A DNA stretch of 64,000 bases from Marisa cornuarietis (taxonomy: Eukaryota > Mollusca > Gastropoda > Architaenioglossa > Ampullariidae): contig SMMW01000046.1 in assembly GCA_004794655.1 (NCBI GenBank), forward strand, positions 2,640,001-2,704,000, given 5' to 3'. A program made the translations under genes and the position numbers. This document shows positions 46,085 through 58,060 of this stretch, piece by piece. A model generated the notes under the pieces. It was given only the letters and a program-made list of their open reading frames with translations, was not told the DNA's origin and ran no database searches. The first letter of the stretch is position 1; every line of letters starts with the position of its first letter.

Positions 46085-49000
46085 TCACCCACTAGCTACT
46101 TGCATGGACACGAACTTGAGCGAGTAGTCGAAGCCTTGCCAACTTTTCCAGAAGATTCCGTCGTAGTAGCCCGTGGTGGGGACGTACCTTCCCCCGTAGT
46201 AGTAGCGGCCGTTGAGCAGTGTGTATGCGCAGAAGTTGTACCACCACCCGGCGCCCATATTCACGGCGCAGTTGTAGGTGTCGGGGTAGTCGTAGGTGGC
46301 AAACAGCATCCCGTTGTGGTAGCTGAGATCGTCGGGTATGCTGCCGCTGAAACCGCTCACGTGCATCTGGTAGCGAGACTGCGACCCGTCCACCCGGAAG
46401 TAGGAGTACATAACGTTCTCGTTTCGTCCCAACCAGTTTTGCATGTAGATGACCAGCTTGGTGTTCCCTGCAATCGCAGAAAGTTAAAATTCGCCATTTT
46501 ATTACAGTTCCTGCATGACCAGCTTGCTGTCCCCTGCAAACGCCAAGACAGAGGGAGGGGGGGACTTGGTGTTTTACGCCGAGCCAGCAACTAAGGTTAT
46601 ATCACAGCAAAGCAGCCAGCAACTAAGGCTATATCACGGTAAGGCAACCACCCCTGTAAACAGATCCCAACATGCAGAGAAAGAACAGCGTGCCCGAGAC
46701 GAGAACTGAACCCAGGACAGCCAGCCTTAACGACAAGACGGACGTTGAATGTTAAGTCCGGTTCGTGCCGGAGAGAACTGCACGTGGATGAGCTGTTCTC
46801 AGAAGTTTACTGTTTTCAGCGATACGTCTATTTATAGGATTCTTGCAATCAGTATTACAGTAGCAAGATAACACATCACACTTTGACTGTCGTGATCAAC
46901 ATGTATCATGTCTTTAACTTATTTCTAACCACGTATTTTACTGAGATAAAACACTAACAACAATAGGAAAATGACAGAACAGCAATATTCACGGATTTTC
47001 TTTATGAGCTCTTAGCGGAAGTCAATAATTCAAATACATGATTCGCATGAAAAGTTTTTTTCTCTCTCTGACACTCTTATATTGAGGTCGATGTATTGTG
47101 TATGTAAAGGAAAGCAGATTTCTAACTGCTCCGCTAAACTCTTAATCAAATTCTAACATGAGAATTAACACCTTGAAAAAGTTGTTTGGGAGCTTACAGT
47201 GGGCAAGCTACGTCATAGGGCGGGCTATGCTATTTTGTGAGAGGGGAAAGAGGGTAGGGTCGATGTTTGAGAGGGGTGTGAGGTTGGGCGTTGGTTGGTG
47301 CTGTGTGTGATTTATGAAGTGGGGTTAGATTTAGGGTTTGGGTTAGGGGTTAGGGGTAGGGATAGGGTTTGGGTTAGGGTTAGGGTTAGGTTATATTGTA
47401 GTGAATTGAGCAGACGACAAATGTTGAGGACTGGTCGAGTGACGTTATGGTGATTGACATGGAGATGTGTTAAATGATTGGCTGGTTTTGGAATGGTTTT
47501 AATCATGTGACATTTGGTGCGGGGAAAGTTTGTTGATTCGATTTCATGTTAGCAGACGAGAGAAAGTCGAGATGAGACAAGATGACGAGTGTGGATGGAA
47601 ATTTGGGGAAAATTTGTGGTGCAGTTGTGGCTTTCAAAGAAAAGTTGAGAGGTGCGGAGCCTGGAAAGTGCAGCAGAAAAAAGTTTAGAATGGATGGAGA
47701 AGTGACTAGGTTGTTTGTTTTGAGTTTAGTGGAAGACTTTGAGTTGTTTTTTGAGTTTTTACGTGAATGTGGATTGATTAAGGATTCGAAGAAGATGCCG
47801 CAGACGACATCAGGACAAATTTTGTTCATTTTTGGATATTATTTCTCGGAAAAATTGGAGTAAGGATTCGAAGAAGATGGCGCAGACGATATCAAGGGAG
47901 CGAGGAGAGAGCAGAAGATGAGTGACGTCACTATTTTGAATAGCTCCGCCTACAGGTAAGCCATTTTTGTTATGGCCGTCGTGTTGCCCCCCTATAAGAA
48001 AGCTGTTCCAACAACTCTAACAGTCGCGCACTAACCTGTGTAGGTGAGGTAGTTGATGGAGTTAAGACCGGCCCAGTAGCTACCCTGGGTGTTTCCGAAG
48101 CCCACAGTGTACACGTTGTAAGTCTGGCGGAAGTCGACGAGGTTGTCCGTCCGGCGCTGGATGACGTTGTAGGCCTGACCATCGACGAACTCGCAGTCGA
48201 TCTGCGGACAGCAAACTGGTGAACATCTTGCAACTGTCGCTATCTGCCTCTACTACGTCAACGAGGACAGAAATATCAGAAATCTTGCAACATATACGTG
48301 CGCTTCCGTTTGTTAGTGCCGGGAGTAATGTATGAAAGTGGGGGTAGAGTGGAATGGAACAGTGGTATAATACGGGAAGAAATAATTATATTCTTTTACA
48401 ATTCTTTTATAATTGTATAATTTCTTTTGTAATATTCTTTTATATTGCTTTATATATATATATGTAACTTTTTCTCTGGTAAAGATCTAGTATAGAGGAC
48501 ACCATGAGACGGTCAGGTCTATTTGAAAAAGAACTTGATGTAAACTTCTGTTGTCTGCATCAGCCATAGTGTCCTGGGGATAGCGTCTCTTAAAAAAATT
48601 GCCCATCTTTCAAAATGAAAAGCTCCCTCTTTCTCTCTCTCTAAGCACTAGTCACACGTTACACAGACGATACACTGTGTGATGTGTGTACGTCCCACGC
48701 GCGTCACACTCACAAGAAACGAGGCCGAGGCGTTCATCCATAGCACGTGCGTCCCGCTAACGTTGTAGCCGGCCTTGAGCAGGTGACCGCAGTCTGCAAA
48801 TGAAGGTCGGACAGAATGAAATTTACCTCCAAGACTCAGCAATCTTAATTAAGTGCCCTTCTTGTGACAGACAGAAAACTCCGATTAATTTAAGGTGATG
48901 TGTAAATTTGTGATTATCAGAATCTGTGAAAAGATAGGATGGGGAGTGATTTTGTTTCCTTGTCAGGAATGAAATGTCCTTTACACGGAAATTTCCTTAG

Positions 49001-50234
49001 GTTAGCGTTCTATTATTTTTAAACCAGATCAGCATTTCAATGGATGCATCTGTGACTTCCGTGTCAGGATATCTTCTCCCTTATTTTCAAATCCTCAAAA
49101 AAACTTTACCCTCGCGCATTTCCTTAACTTTATCATTTTTCAATGGCTTATGCAAGGAAAAATGGTGGGGAGATGACACTCATGCACACAGGCGTTTTAG
49201 TGTCTCTCGGTTCTGTCTATTTACGATTTCATAGCAACACGTGTTTACTCTCAGGCGCTAGGTTCACTTCCTACCTCTCTAGACTGGCTGTAGGGCGGAG
49301 AGGAGAAGGCTTGGTGATGGATGAACATGAGTAAGATTCTCCACCACCGTTTAATGTGCAGAACATTAACTCGATGAACTGTGCATTGGTCACGTGTCAA
49401 GTGAATTGGTTTGCTGAAACGATCCCTCTGCGCCTTATCACCCAGATATGCAGTGACAAATGTTCTGAGAACTACTACAACTACACTGTGTTGATGTACA
49501 AGTGTGTCACCACAGCGATGTCAGCCGAACGACCGGACACCCGGAACAGGGGAGATCCTTCCCTTCGCCAGCAGGTCACACAGACAACACGGACGAAACG
49601 TGGTTCTTGGCGGGAACCCAAGTCAGTTGCGATTACGAACCGTTTACAGGACACCAACGACTATTTCTCTGATCTTCACTGCCTCTTATCACGCAAACTT
49701 CAACTAACCTTTAACCCTGACATCCTGCTGTTTATTCTGTTAATGATGTCAATGGTTGTATATTTATGCTTTTATTGTAGGCAGAGATAATGTTGGTAAA
49801 TTCAAACATCAATAAACAACAAACGTTATCGAAGCCATAAAAATTAATTATTTGAGGCTGCTGCAAGGGATATTTTAGAAACATCGTATTCTACTATTAG
49901 TTTGTAATATAATTTATAAATTAAATGCAAGATTTCCATTTCTTTCGAAGACTGTACTCAACCTGCTGAAAGTTGTCAATACCTTTAGCTCTCCACCGCT
50001 GCATATACAGTAGATAAAATATGTCTCACTGAATGTCTGCTACATGCGGACATGTTGTAGCTACTGTCTACTTGTACCAGCCACACTGACTGTAGCTACC
50101 TCACCTTTGTATTTGACGGGGTCGTGCAAGTTCAGAATTTTTCCACCCGGTGTGACGACAGCGTGCACCGCAGCGCCCCACACCACCACCAGCACCACAG
50201 CTGTCGTCCACAGTGTCAGTCGATAAGTCGCCAT
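46085..50234 (-). CDS. Secreted fibrinogen-related (FReD) protein, four exons
   Basis: Exons are 50105-50234, 48714-48793, 48036-48201 and 46085-46467. All introns are GT-AG with matching phases (1, 0, 1), giving 252 residues. Exon 1 encodes a signal peptide (1-25, VVLVVVWGAAVHA) and a short linker. The FReD domain runs from about 44 to 250: DCGHLLKAGYNVSG, then IDCEF, VIQRRTDNLVDF and YWAGLNSINYLT, then GWWYNFC and IFWKSWQG. Cysteines 45/73 and 192/205 form the two standard FReD disulfides. D185 and D188 sit at the usual calcium loop. There is no Ig, collagen or coiled-coil part, so it is a FReD-only lectin-like protein rather than a full FREP. Known roles of relatives are glycan/acetyl-group recognition in innate defence or secretion into mucus; which applies here is not shown. 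Confidence 0.88.
46556..46735 (-). mobile_element. SINE family 2 copy inside FReD intron 3
   Basis: The tail side (TTTTACGCCGAGCCAGCAAC) is at the left and the tRNA-like head (CTGAACCCAGGACAGCC) at the right. About 40 bp of the body (AGCAACTAAGG..TATATCACGG) is duplicated in tandem. Confidence 0.8.
47321..47393. repeat. Interstitial telomere-like (TTAGGG)n tract
   Basis: Degenerate then exact GGGTTA units occur for about 70 bases within intron 3 of the FReD gene, in G-rich orientation on the plus strand. TTAGGG is the molluscan telomere repeat. Confidence 0.8.
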
Positions 50235-50302
50235 GACAACGTGTTACCCCACTGCTGCACTCACCACTGATCTTGTATGTGTGCGCGTGTGGTGAGACCA
50301 CG

Positions 50303-50311
50303 AGTTATATG
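50303..50311 (-). promoter_or_regulatory. Possible TATA element of the FReD gene
   Basis: CATATAACT on the minus strand lies about 70 bases before the start codon, which would place transcription start around 50275-50285 with a short 5' UTR. No other core element is evident. Confidence 0.3.
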
Positions 50312-50520
50312 AGTCCGTGGTGAGACTGCTTGCTGTGTCGTCTCTCGCCTCTCGCAACTTCCGCTTGGTCACGTGGCCATGTGAGCTCCGTTATACGCGC
50401 GTTAAACGATGTGGAGGGTGCAAGTGGGAGCGGGTGTTTCGCCACTAGTGGTAGACGTCAGCTGCTGATAGGGGGAGGGGATGGGCGCCCTGATATCTGT
50501 GGACACAGTCATACAGACCT

Positions 50521-50818
50521 CGGGGATCGTAGTTATGAAGCAAGAGTAATTCGTTCCCCAGAGCAAAATTGGGGAAACTCAAGGAAAAGCGTCCTGTTTC
50601 CGAAGGTATAAAGCGGTTTTCAGACTCCGTGGACGCTGCATGTTTCTTTACCCTAGAACACCTTTGTCGCCGCTTTATAACTACCACCCCAAGGGTAAAA
50701 CAACATTTGCGGGGTCTGCATGTCGCTTTAAAACGTCGGAAACGAGGCTCTTTTCCTTGAGTTCCCCTTGTTGCCCCAAGGCAACGACTTACCCTCGCTT
50801 CATAACTACAGCCCCTGG
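50521..50818. mobile_element. Fold-back (MITE-like) element upstream of the FReD promoter
   Basis: The left arm starts CGGGGATCGTAGTTATGAAG and the right arm ends CTTCATAACTACAGCCCCTG; the arms pair over about 80 bases. Inside, TATAAAGCGG at about 50609 pairs with CCGCTTTATA at about 50672, and GTAGTTAT-type motifs recur, so there are four related modules in mirrored order. It has no coding capacity and lies roughly 0.2-0.5 kb upstream of the likely FReD transcription start. Confidence 0.6.
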
Positions 50819-51055
50819 TAGCGTCAGGGTACGTGCCTGTGATATGGTGGTGGTTGGTGGCTGGGTGCTGCTCCGGGTAAGAGGTAGTTTTTCCCGTCTG
50901 ACTAGCCAGGTGACATTATTCTTTATCAGCACCGCGTGCTCCTTATTCTTTCGCTGGGATAGAGAAGAATATACACGAGAGAGAGAGTGAGAGAGAGAAA
51001 AGGCCTGTGCTAGGACAGGGAACAAGTGGGTCTGTGTTGTTATTTCCGGCAACAT

Positions 51056-52107
51056 TTTTAATCAGTAGATGTTAGCAAAAGACGATGACAATTCTTTATT
51101 AACACAGCTGCCCATCTCTTAGTGAACTACGAATAATAATAATAATATACAGCCCCACATCGCAGGCCTATGAGGAAGTTCATGGCGCTTTACAAAGATT
51201 GACATGCGTTACATAAGTGAATGGAATTCTAGGGGTTTTTTGGAAGATGGCATCCTGTTCTTAGAAAATTGTGTTGATAGGTCAGAGTTCTGCAGACTGT
51301 GAAGTCGTTTGTTAAGAGCAGAATTGACCAGTAATCAAGAACACGGATAAAATCGTCAGGAGACTGTCATCCCCATGACCACCACACAGAGAGAATTACA
51401 TTAAAATGTGAAAACATGACAGTTTGGCGATGATGTAACACCCGTCACAACGAGGGCTTGTATAAATGAAGAAACTGTCATGGCGTTAGTTAAAGAAGAC
51501 TGACCGAGAAAAGTTAAAATCAATAGATGAAAAACAAAAGACTGTAGGCAAGTAAACAGTCCGGTTCAATACCGAGGATGCCATCAAAAGGAGTACATCA
51601 CTAAATGTCACTAAAATCACAACAAATCAAAGCAGTAAAACAGAACTACAAGGACCTGCTCCCCTCAAGCGAAGGGACACAGCTCTCCGAGTGTAATTCT
51701 TAAAATGTCATGTATCCGGTCACAACATTTATCACCAGTGTATAAAGGAGGTTAGAGCTAGTTTAACGGTGGGATGAGACCTCAGCAAGTAGCCAGAGCA
51801 CCAAGTTACATATGACTAGTAATATAACTCCGTGGTAAGAGGCTGTGATATAAAAAGTCAGCTATATTACTTGGTAAAACTTTTAATCTCTAGTACAATC
51901 AGATGGAAGTCACTACTGAGCATTAACTCGAGACCCCACGGTCCCCTCCGGTGGATGCTTTGTGGACTGTGGACGGGCAGTCCTTCCATGGACTTGTTCA
52001 CGTGTGTGGTCATGCAAAGCACTGACATTTCCATGCAATTACGACAGCTGCACGAGGACTTTCACACATGCAGTTGGTCACTTGTCCGATTGTCCCTATG
52101 TTCGAAA
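51056..52107 (-). other. Intergenic DNA with a LINE 3'-end remnant at 51127-51220
   Basis: AATAATAATAATAATATACAG followed by CATGGCGCTTTACAAAGATT reads in reverse as a CR1/L2-like 3' end with ATT tail (51127-51220). The rest is unassigned. Confidence 0.45.
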
Positions 52108-52620
52108 CCGCTCGATCATTTTTACCATTCAACTGCTGCTGTATATAAACATTCTTGACTGTGTAATATCCCCTTGACTTGGAGCGAGTGGTATCACACT
52201 ATTACATGATATCCGTATATAACAGCACGTATTTTCTTGAGAGCTAAACGGATTTCTCACACTCGGTAAAGTTATATGAACTCAGCGACCTTTTTAACAA
52301 AAAATCATTTAACAAGAAACGTGGACCAGTGTTTTTTTGTACACGTTCTGTGCATTCCCTCGCACTCGAGTCTAAGGCACAATCTCAGCATATATATCTG
52401 ATACTTAATTTTTTTATTTTTTTCTAAAATTTTAATGTTAGACGATGATGATGGTGATGACTAACCAGGTACATACTATTAGTCGGAATCATAACGGAGC
52501 AAGTGGGTAATTAATGGAAACCACTCGATCATTTTTACCATACAACTGCTGCTGCAGATAAACATCCGTGACTTTATGATGTCCTGTTGACTTGGAGCGA
52601 GTGGTATCACACAATGAATT
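52108..52620. repeat. Two direct copies of a 100-bp unit (52108-52215 and 52518-52620)
   Basis: Both contain CTCGATCATTTTTACCAT and GACTTGGAGCGAGTGGTATC, about 410 bases apart. The spacer holds no recognised element. Confidence 0.75.
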
Positions 52621-52745
52621 TATATAGCGCCATATCTCTTTCCCGATAGGCATGCTCATGAGGCTTTACAAAAACACCCACCCACAGAGAGGGTAAGGTA
52701 AAGGTAAAGGTCATCCCATAACTTTTTTCAGGTCGTTGGGGAGAC
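52612..52745 (-). mobile_element. LINE 3' end and SINE family 1 fragment
   Basis: 52612-52680 reversed gives TTGTAAAGCCTCATGAGCAT then GATATGGCGCTATATAAATT, a CR1/L2-like 3' end. 52691-52745 is the tail side of SINE family 1, cut off by an AG run. Confidence 0.55.
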
Positions 52746-53249
52746 AGAGAGAGAGAGAGAGAGACATACACGGACGCACGCAACATGCACAAATGTTGTC
52801 TGTAGAATGTCAGGATGAAAGTTATGTACCCAGAAGTTTCTCCCAGCTTGCAGATTTTATTTAAAAATCAGTAATCCTGGCTGCAAATGCATTTTTCCAC
52901 ACCACAGAACGCATCTAATTCGTGGAAGTATTTTTTTTGGTAATATTCTTAGGTATGCTTGCAGAATGGCTCTTTGAAAAAAAACATAATGAGTTTACTA
53001 GCCATTGTAAAGAAAGAAATGCACATCCACCAGTATAATACTGTTAGACTTTCAGCTAGTCTTCATCCTTTCTTGAGTCGCAACTCCAGACGCTTTCATA
53101 TACTGTTTAGCCTGGTGTTCTATTTAAACACTGCTATAATCTTCTGCAGAAAATGATATAACAAAAGATTTCTATTGCATTTATTCAAGAGCACAAGATC
53201 TATTCAAAGACAGCAAAAAATGTAAGATGCAGAGGTGTAGTAATTGTTT

Positions 53250-53370
53250 TAGGGAGGTGTGTATGTGTGTGGGGGGTCGACACCAAGATGGACACAGGAA
53301 AAGGTGAAGGACTAGACTGGTATCCCACGCAGCACTTGCTTGAGCTATAAGCGTAATCTCTTGAAATATC
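53250..53370 (-). repeat. 3' edge of the inverted receptor duplication
   Basis: Reverse-complement match to 32530-32640 (AGCAAGTGCTGC, GTCTAGTCCTTCAC and TTTTCCT shared). It lies downstream of the broken receptor, as its counterpart lies downstream of copy 5. Confidence 0.65.
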
Positions 53371-53447
53371 AATTTGTTTTCTCTCCTTAAAATTGTTATG
53401 GGGTAATAATATCTAGAGTGAAAAAACGAAAACTATTGATACATTCC

Positions 53448-53450
<3 letters not shown>

Positions 53451-53511
<61 letters not shown>
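53451..53511. repeat. (TG)n microsatellite
   Basis: About 30 TG dinucleotides. Confidence 0.95.
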
Positions 53512-53515
<4 letters not shown>

Positions 53516-54044
53516 TGCAGTATCGACCACATAAATCCTAATCGATATATCCTAGGATATAGGTTATAGGGTATAGGATATAGGCTCAATAGAGACATTT
53601 AAAACAAGGGGTCTCTGGATCGTGTTTTAGATATTGTATTAGTTTCTGTATCGAGGTGACACTGAACAACAGTTTCTAAGGCCTGTGTTATGAAGGGTAC
53701 AGATGTGTTAATATGTGGTAAATTCCGAGAATTAATCAATGAGGTAACATAAAGATGTGTGTCACACATTCTATTGGCAAAATAGCAATGCAAACCTTTG
53801 ATGATGTGATTGAGAACGAGAGAGAATGCATTAAAATCATAATCCTGAAAAATACATTATGGACTACTTTTTCAATTCTTGAACTAGTTCAAAAGCAACG
53901 ACACCTGCACATATCAGGTCTAGAAAAGCAGATGAGAGCTCGAAACTCGATGAACTAAATATATAAATATTGATACAGAATCATTGAAGGCGTAAGTAAA
54001 TACTGACACGTTCCCATTTAAACTCAATGAAACGTTATGAGCAG

Positions 54045-54630
54045 CTAACACAGTTTTGTTGTTGTTGTTGTTGTCATTAAGTGTGACCAGTTTTCTTTTC
54101 TGAATATAAAATGGGAACTGGGGTTTGCATTGGTTGTTCTAGATTCTTTTATACGTTTTTTGCAGAACAACTTGGCAAACTGTGTCCTGTACTTTTTTCC
54201 CGTTAGACAATAGATATAAAAGTTGACCGATTTATTATAGAAGTACAAAACATACGTCACTGCCAGAGTTAACTCGTTGGCTGCAGCAACCAAAATGTCA
54301 CTGCTTGCTCCTTGTGAGAACAATTTCATATACCCCGCGTAGATCGCCAACGGAAAAGTCAAAACGATGACGGCCATGGAAACAGCGATCAGTGTAACTG
54401 TTATGAACAAAGAATGTTTTTGATGAACTTGAAACTGTAAGGACCTGCCTTGTGTGAGTATCTGCTTTGTCTGTCGAACAGAATAACTCACTTTCTGGAT
54501 CAGAACTATTTTTGCTATGACCAGAAGACTAAAGGACAGAACTGAGCTGAACGTTTATCCATATATTTCTGAAGAAATCTTCGTATTCTTTACTAGTGTA
54601 AAATAAAACCGCTTCTGATGTATCATTGCC
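54045..54630 (-). pseudogene. GPCR pseudogene C, truncated partner of copy 5
   Basis: The minus strand gives EL2 (GNDTSEAVLFYTSKEYEDFF), a frameshift near 54530-54545, then FSLLVIAK and a 148-codon frame covering the rest of TM5 to the C-tail (LTFPLAIYAGY, KLFSQGASSDI, NKSVNFYIYCLTGKKYR). These are nearly the same as copy 5. The EL2 cysteine is absent here too (SEAV at the site), so its loss came before the duplication. TM1-TM4 are gone; the break lies at the inverted repeat at 54596-54682. It cannot make a seven-helix receptor. Confidence 0.85.
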
Positions 54631-54682
54631 AGGGCGGTTTTGAGGCAATGATAGATACATCAGAAGTGGTTTTCTTTTACAC
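54596..54682. repeat. Inverted repeat at the receptor break point
   Basis: Arms 54596-54630 and 54644-54682 are near-perfect reverse complements (GGCAATGATACATCAGAAG against GGCAATGATAGATACATCAGAAG), with a 13-base spacer. The left arm is the EL2 coding sequence; the right arm is its mirrored copy, left by the rearrangement that removed TM1-TM4. Confidence 0.8.
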
Positions 54683-54739
54683 CACTTAATGTTCTTATGG
54701 GGTATTTTCTGTTTAATGCCTCTAGTAACCAGTTTTACA

Positions 54740-55726
54740 TCGCAACGCAAGATCAGTAAATGGTCTTTACTTCAACACGCTGTTAAATACCCGCTGGAAC
54801 TGTGGAACATATTACAAAAAGTTTATTAAAGAAAATTGTAATTTTCACAAGTAGTTTCAATAAAATACAATCCATCGGCTTATTTAGAACGTTAACAATG
54901 TCGTTAAGCAAAATTTATCTGCTAAATTTTGTGAAAATTCAAGAAAACTCGAAGAAAAATAGACTGTTAAGAAACAATAAGCTAATTTTTTTAACCACGC
55001 CTTGAAAGAAAGAAATATATTTAGGTATAATTTTTCTTTTGTAATGACATAACATTAAAAAATAGATAAAGATTTTTAAAACGCAAAATTGACCATAAAC
55101 GTTTTAAAATCAATAGCAAAAATAACTATATTTTGTAAATACTGTCTCATTAACAATGCTTGACATTTTTAAGGGTGGGAGAGATAAGAGGTTATTTCTC
55201 AAAAAAACGAATCGATTTCAATCACCCTTGTTCATTCAAATCTCTTCATGCCGTTCATATACATTTTGACAAAAAACAAATTCTTCGCCTTTATTCGATA
55301 AAGAAATCTTTATTGATTGCATTCTTTTGCAATGCCTCGTTGATTCAAATCCCCGTTTCATTCACCAAATTCCACACAATCACTCTTTACTTGATGTTAA
55401 GTAAGTATACATATTATAATATCACGTCATAAAAGTATTATAAAAATAACTATTTTATCACATAACCTACACAAATAACTGCCTGCGTGGTTTTTTTTTA
55501 CATTAGGAGTGATCTAAGTTGCTGAGCATTCCTATTACTTTCACGAGTCTCCAAGCAAAGATTATGCAAATATGAGTAGATGCCGGCGTACAAAAAAATC
55601 TACACCTCCGCAGACCACGTGACATTTCCGGGTAGCCAAGATGCGGTCACAAGCGATGTTCACTTTGGAGCGACACGGTGGGACCTAAAGGGACCTTAGT
55701 GTTCGCAATGACTGGCGTAAGGCATC
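54740..55726 (-). repeat. 5' flank of pseudogene C, mirror of the copy-5 flank
   Basis: It contains reverse counterparts of copy-5 upstream blocks (for example AACCACGCCTTGAAAG near 54997) and, from 55385, module C. Confidence 0.65.
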
Positions 55727-56295
55727 TGTCACGACACCGCGAAGTGTATCAGTCTCTCAATTCTTTCAACACATACACGGAGCCTGACAAATACGTGCTC
55801 TTTCACACAAATTAAAAGAAAAGAATGATTTGTCTAACGAATCTATCTGCTTTACTAATTATGAATAAAAAAAAAGAAGAAAACAAGAAAAATACACAAA
55901 TGAAAAAGTCAGTTAAAGACCGATTCTTACATCTAGATTACTTTAAAATAACAGAATCCCTACCCTTTGAGTCCTTCCTTTCTGAATATCTAAAAGAATA
56001 CCTAAAGCCCTATTGAGCTAATCGTTCTATATAACTCCTACACACCCTACTCACAAATTCTTCTTTTAATTCCTACCCTACTTTTTTCACGTCCATCAAA
56101 CTCTTTCTTTTCCCACCTGACTAACTGCTCCTCGCGCTCTCCCTCACGTCATTTCCTTTATTTTTTACATCACCCATATACGTCTTCGGAACAACTGACG
56201 TCATTCACACTCTTTCGTTCTTCCACAATAATCCTTATAAAATTTAAGCTTACTCAAACGATACAGTCAATAGTAAATAACAGTGATAACTGACA
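55727..56295. mobile_element. Solo LTR with 5-bp target duplication
   Basis: A 569-bp insert begins TGTCACGAC and ends AACTGACA (TG..CA, with TGTCA/TGACA ends). It is flanked by GCATC at 55722-55726 and 56296-56300. The related module C copy at 35560-36066 runs through this site without the insert. TATAAAA lies near 56237. The two small frames inside have no meaning. The family (Gypsy- or BEL-like) cannot be told without internal sequence. Confidence 0.7.
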
Positions 56296-56300
56296 GCATC

Positions 56301-57105
56301 CCTATCTTAGCAGGAAAATAAACTTCGGCCTCACCGACAGCATCTCCAGTCTGACATTCACGATGTGAAGCCGACGAGGGTCCTTACCAGATGACCCGAG
56401 GTCAGATCAAGAGCTATGATGATTCCACTCATTAGCCATGACAAACGAACTTGGATGAAGCAGCCCAGTGTATTATGAATCTTTCATTAAAATTTCGGTG
56501 TTTTCGTTTGTCAATAGTGTGTGCACCTAGACCCGCCTCTAATTACTAAAGCAGACCTATTTGGGATGCGTGGAGAGGCCAGGGTCTTACTCCATTCACG
56601 GCACATTGATCTCTTGCTGGCGGGAAGGGAAGAACACTTAGAGTGAAATAGCAAATTAGACTTAAAGTATAGATACTAACACTCCTAACAGTTTTCGTTC
56701 AAAATCTCTGATTACAAACAAAATGCTTTTTTTACAGTTGTGTCTAAAACACAGCTGTCAATCAGTTTTTGGAGGCCGCCATGTTTCGTGCTCTAACACA
56801 AAGGATAACAGACTCATTCGAGAAATCATTTGACAAGAAAGGCAACTCCGTCAGGTCAGTTATCTCACCCTTTGTTCAAGTCTTCCTCACTATACTCAAG
56901 TTTGAAATTGTTTGGCATGATTGTTTGGCAGGTGCATGATGCCAGAGTTTCGACATCCTTATTTAGGAGACTGAAAGTAAGGGCGACCACCTTCAGTTAC
57001 ATCATCTGTCAACAAAACATGGGGCTTCCTTGCACTGCTCGAAAGTTTGTCTTTGTCATGAATGTAAATAAAATTTTGCTTTGCAGCCTAAAATTTTTAG
57101 CGGAA
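56301..57105. repeat. Rest of module C, then module B
   Basis: 56301-56430 continues module C after the LTR. 56491-57105 matches module B at 19801-20345. Neither is coding. Confidence 0.6.
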
Positions 57106-57904
57106 TGATTCAGCATATCAGTGTCTAACTATAAGCCTAACTAGCCAGTTCACTTTCCTTTTTCTGTAAGGAATACAAGGATACAAGTTTCCGATAAGTA
57201 CAGACGAAAATGGTGGCAGTTTTGAGAGAAGGCTCAAATATATCCTAACAAAAAAATAAACCCGTCGAACACGTTTTACGTCTGAAACTCACGTGTTCGC
57301 CTCTAGCTCTCTCAAGTTACTCATTGGTTTGTTGTCTGCTTTGGCGGAATAGTGTTTCCACCTAGAGGTGATTTCGCATTTTTGAGAGGAGAGAAATAGT
57401 AGGGAGAGTAACGAAGTCCCCGGAGAAAACCTCCCCACACGGCCTTCCCCACAAACAGGTGTCACCTACAGAGAATGTTCTGACACGAGATTTGAACCGG
57501 GACCTCCTTTTTGTGGGACATCACTTGCTTGCATGCGGTTCAAAAGTGAGTCTTAGAACGCCTGATGGCTATTTCGTATTAATGCATTGTGCTTACTTTG
57601 CTAATAATTGAATAATACTAAGTAAACAAAATTAATCATAATTTATTAACATCAAAATACTAACAATTATTGCTTTAAAAACAAAGAAAGTGAACATGGT
57701 TTTGTATTTACAACTTTTCGCTCTAAAATCCCTGTTCGCCACCGCTACGAGCCTTGTCCATAGCAAGTCACATCTGTATGTCTTTTTCCAAAAGCTTTGA
57801 AAAAGAAGTTATGCGACATTATAATTATTAAAAAAATTGAGCTGTTTGGGGGCAGGTGTTTTAAAATTCTAAACCGCTCTGGTTCTTTTGATTCATCCCG
57901 GGGG
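57106..57904. other. AT-rich intergenic DNA, nothing recognised
   Basis: No supported features. Confidence 0.4.
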
Positions 57905-58060
57905 TAGGGGATTTGGTGTTTTACACCGAGCCAGCAACTAAGACGAAGCAGCCAGCCCTATAAGCAGATGACACATGCAGAGTCACCCCAGACAGCTCGT
58001 GGTAAACTCGTGAAAGATGATACATGCAAAATAATGACAGGATGATGACGACCCAGCGTT
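57905..58060 (-). mobile_element. SINE family 2 copy, degraded
   Basis: TTTGGTGTTTTACACCGAGC, then GCAGCCAGCCCTATAAGCAG and ACATGCAGAG match the family; the tRNA-like head is mostly lost. Confidence 0.6.

Noticed and set aside
47582..47863. 93-codon frame inside FReD intron 3
   Set aside because: No family resemblance; it includes a short direct repeat (GGATTCGAAGAAGATG) rather than coding periodicity.
49356..49790. 144-codon frame inside FReD intron 1
   Set aside because: No recognisable domain and it lies on the strand opposite to the gene; only a C-terminal hydrophobic stretch is visible.
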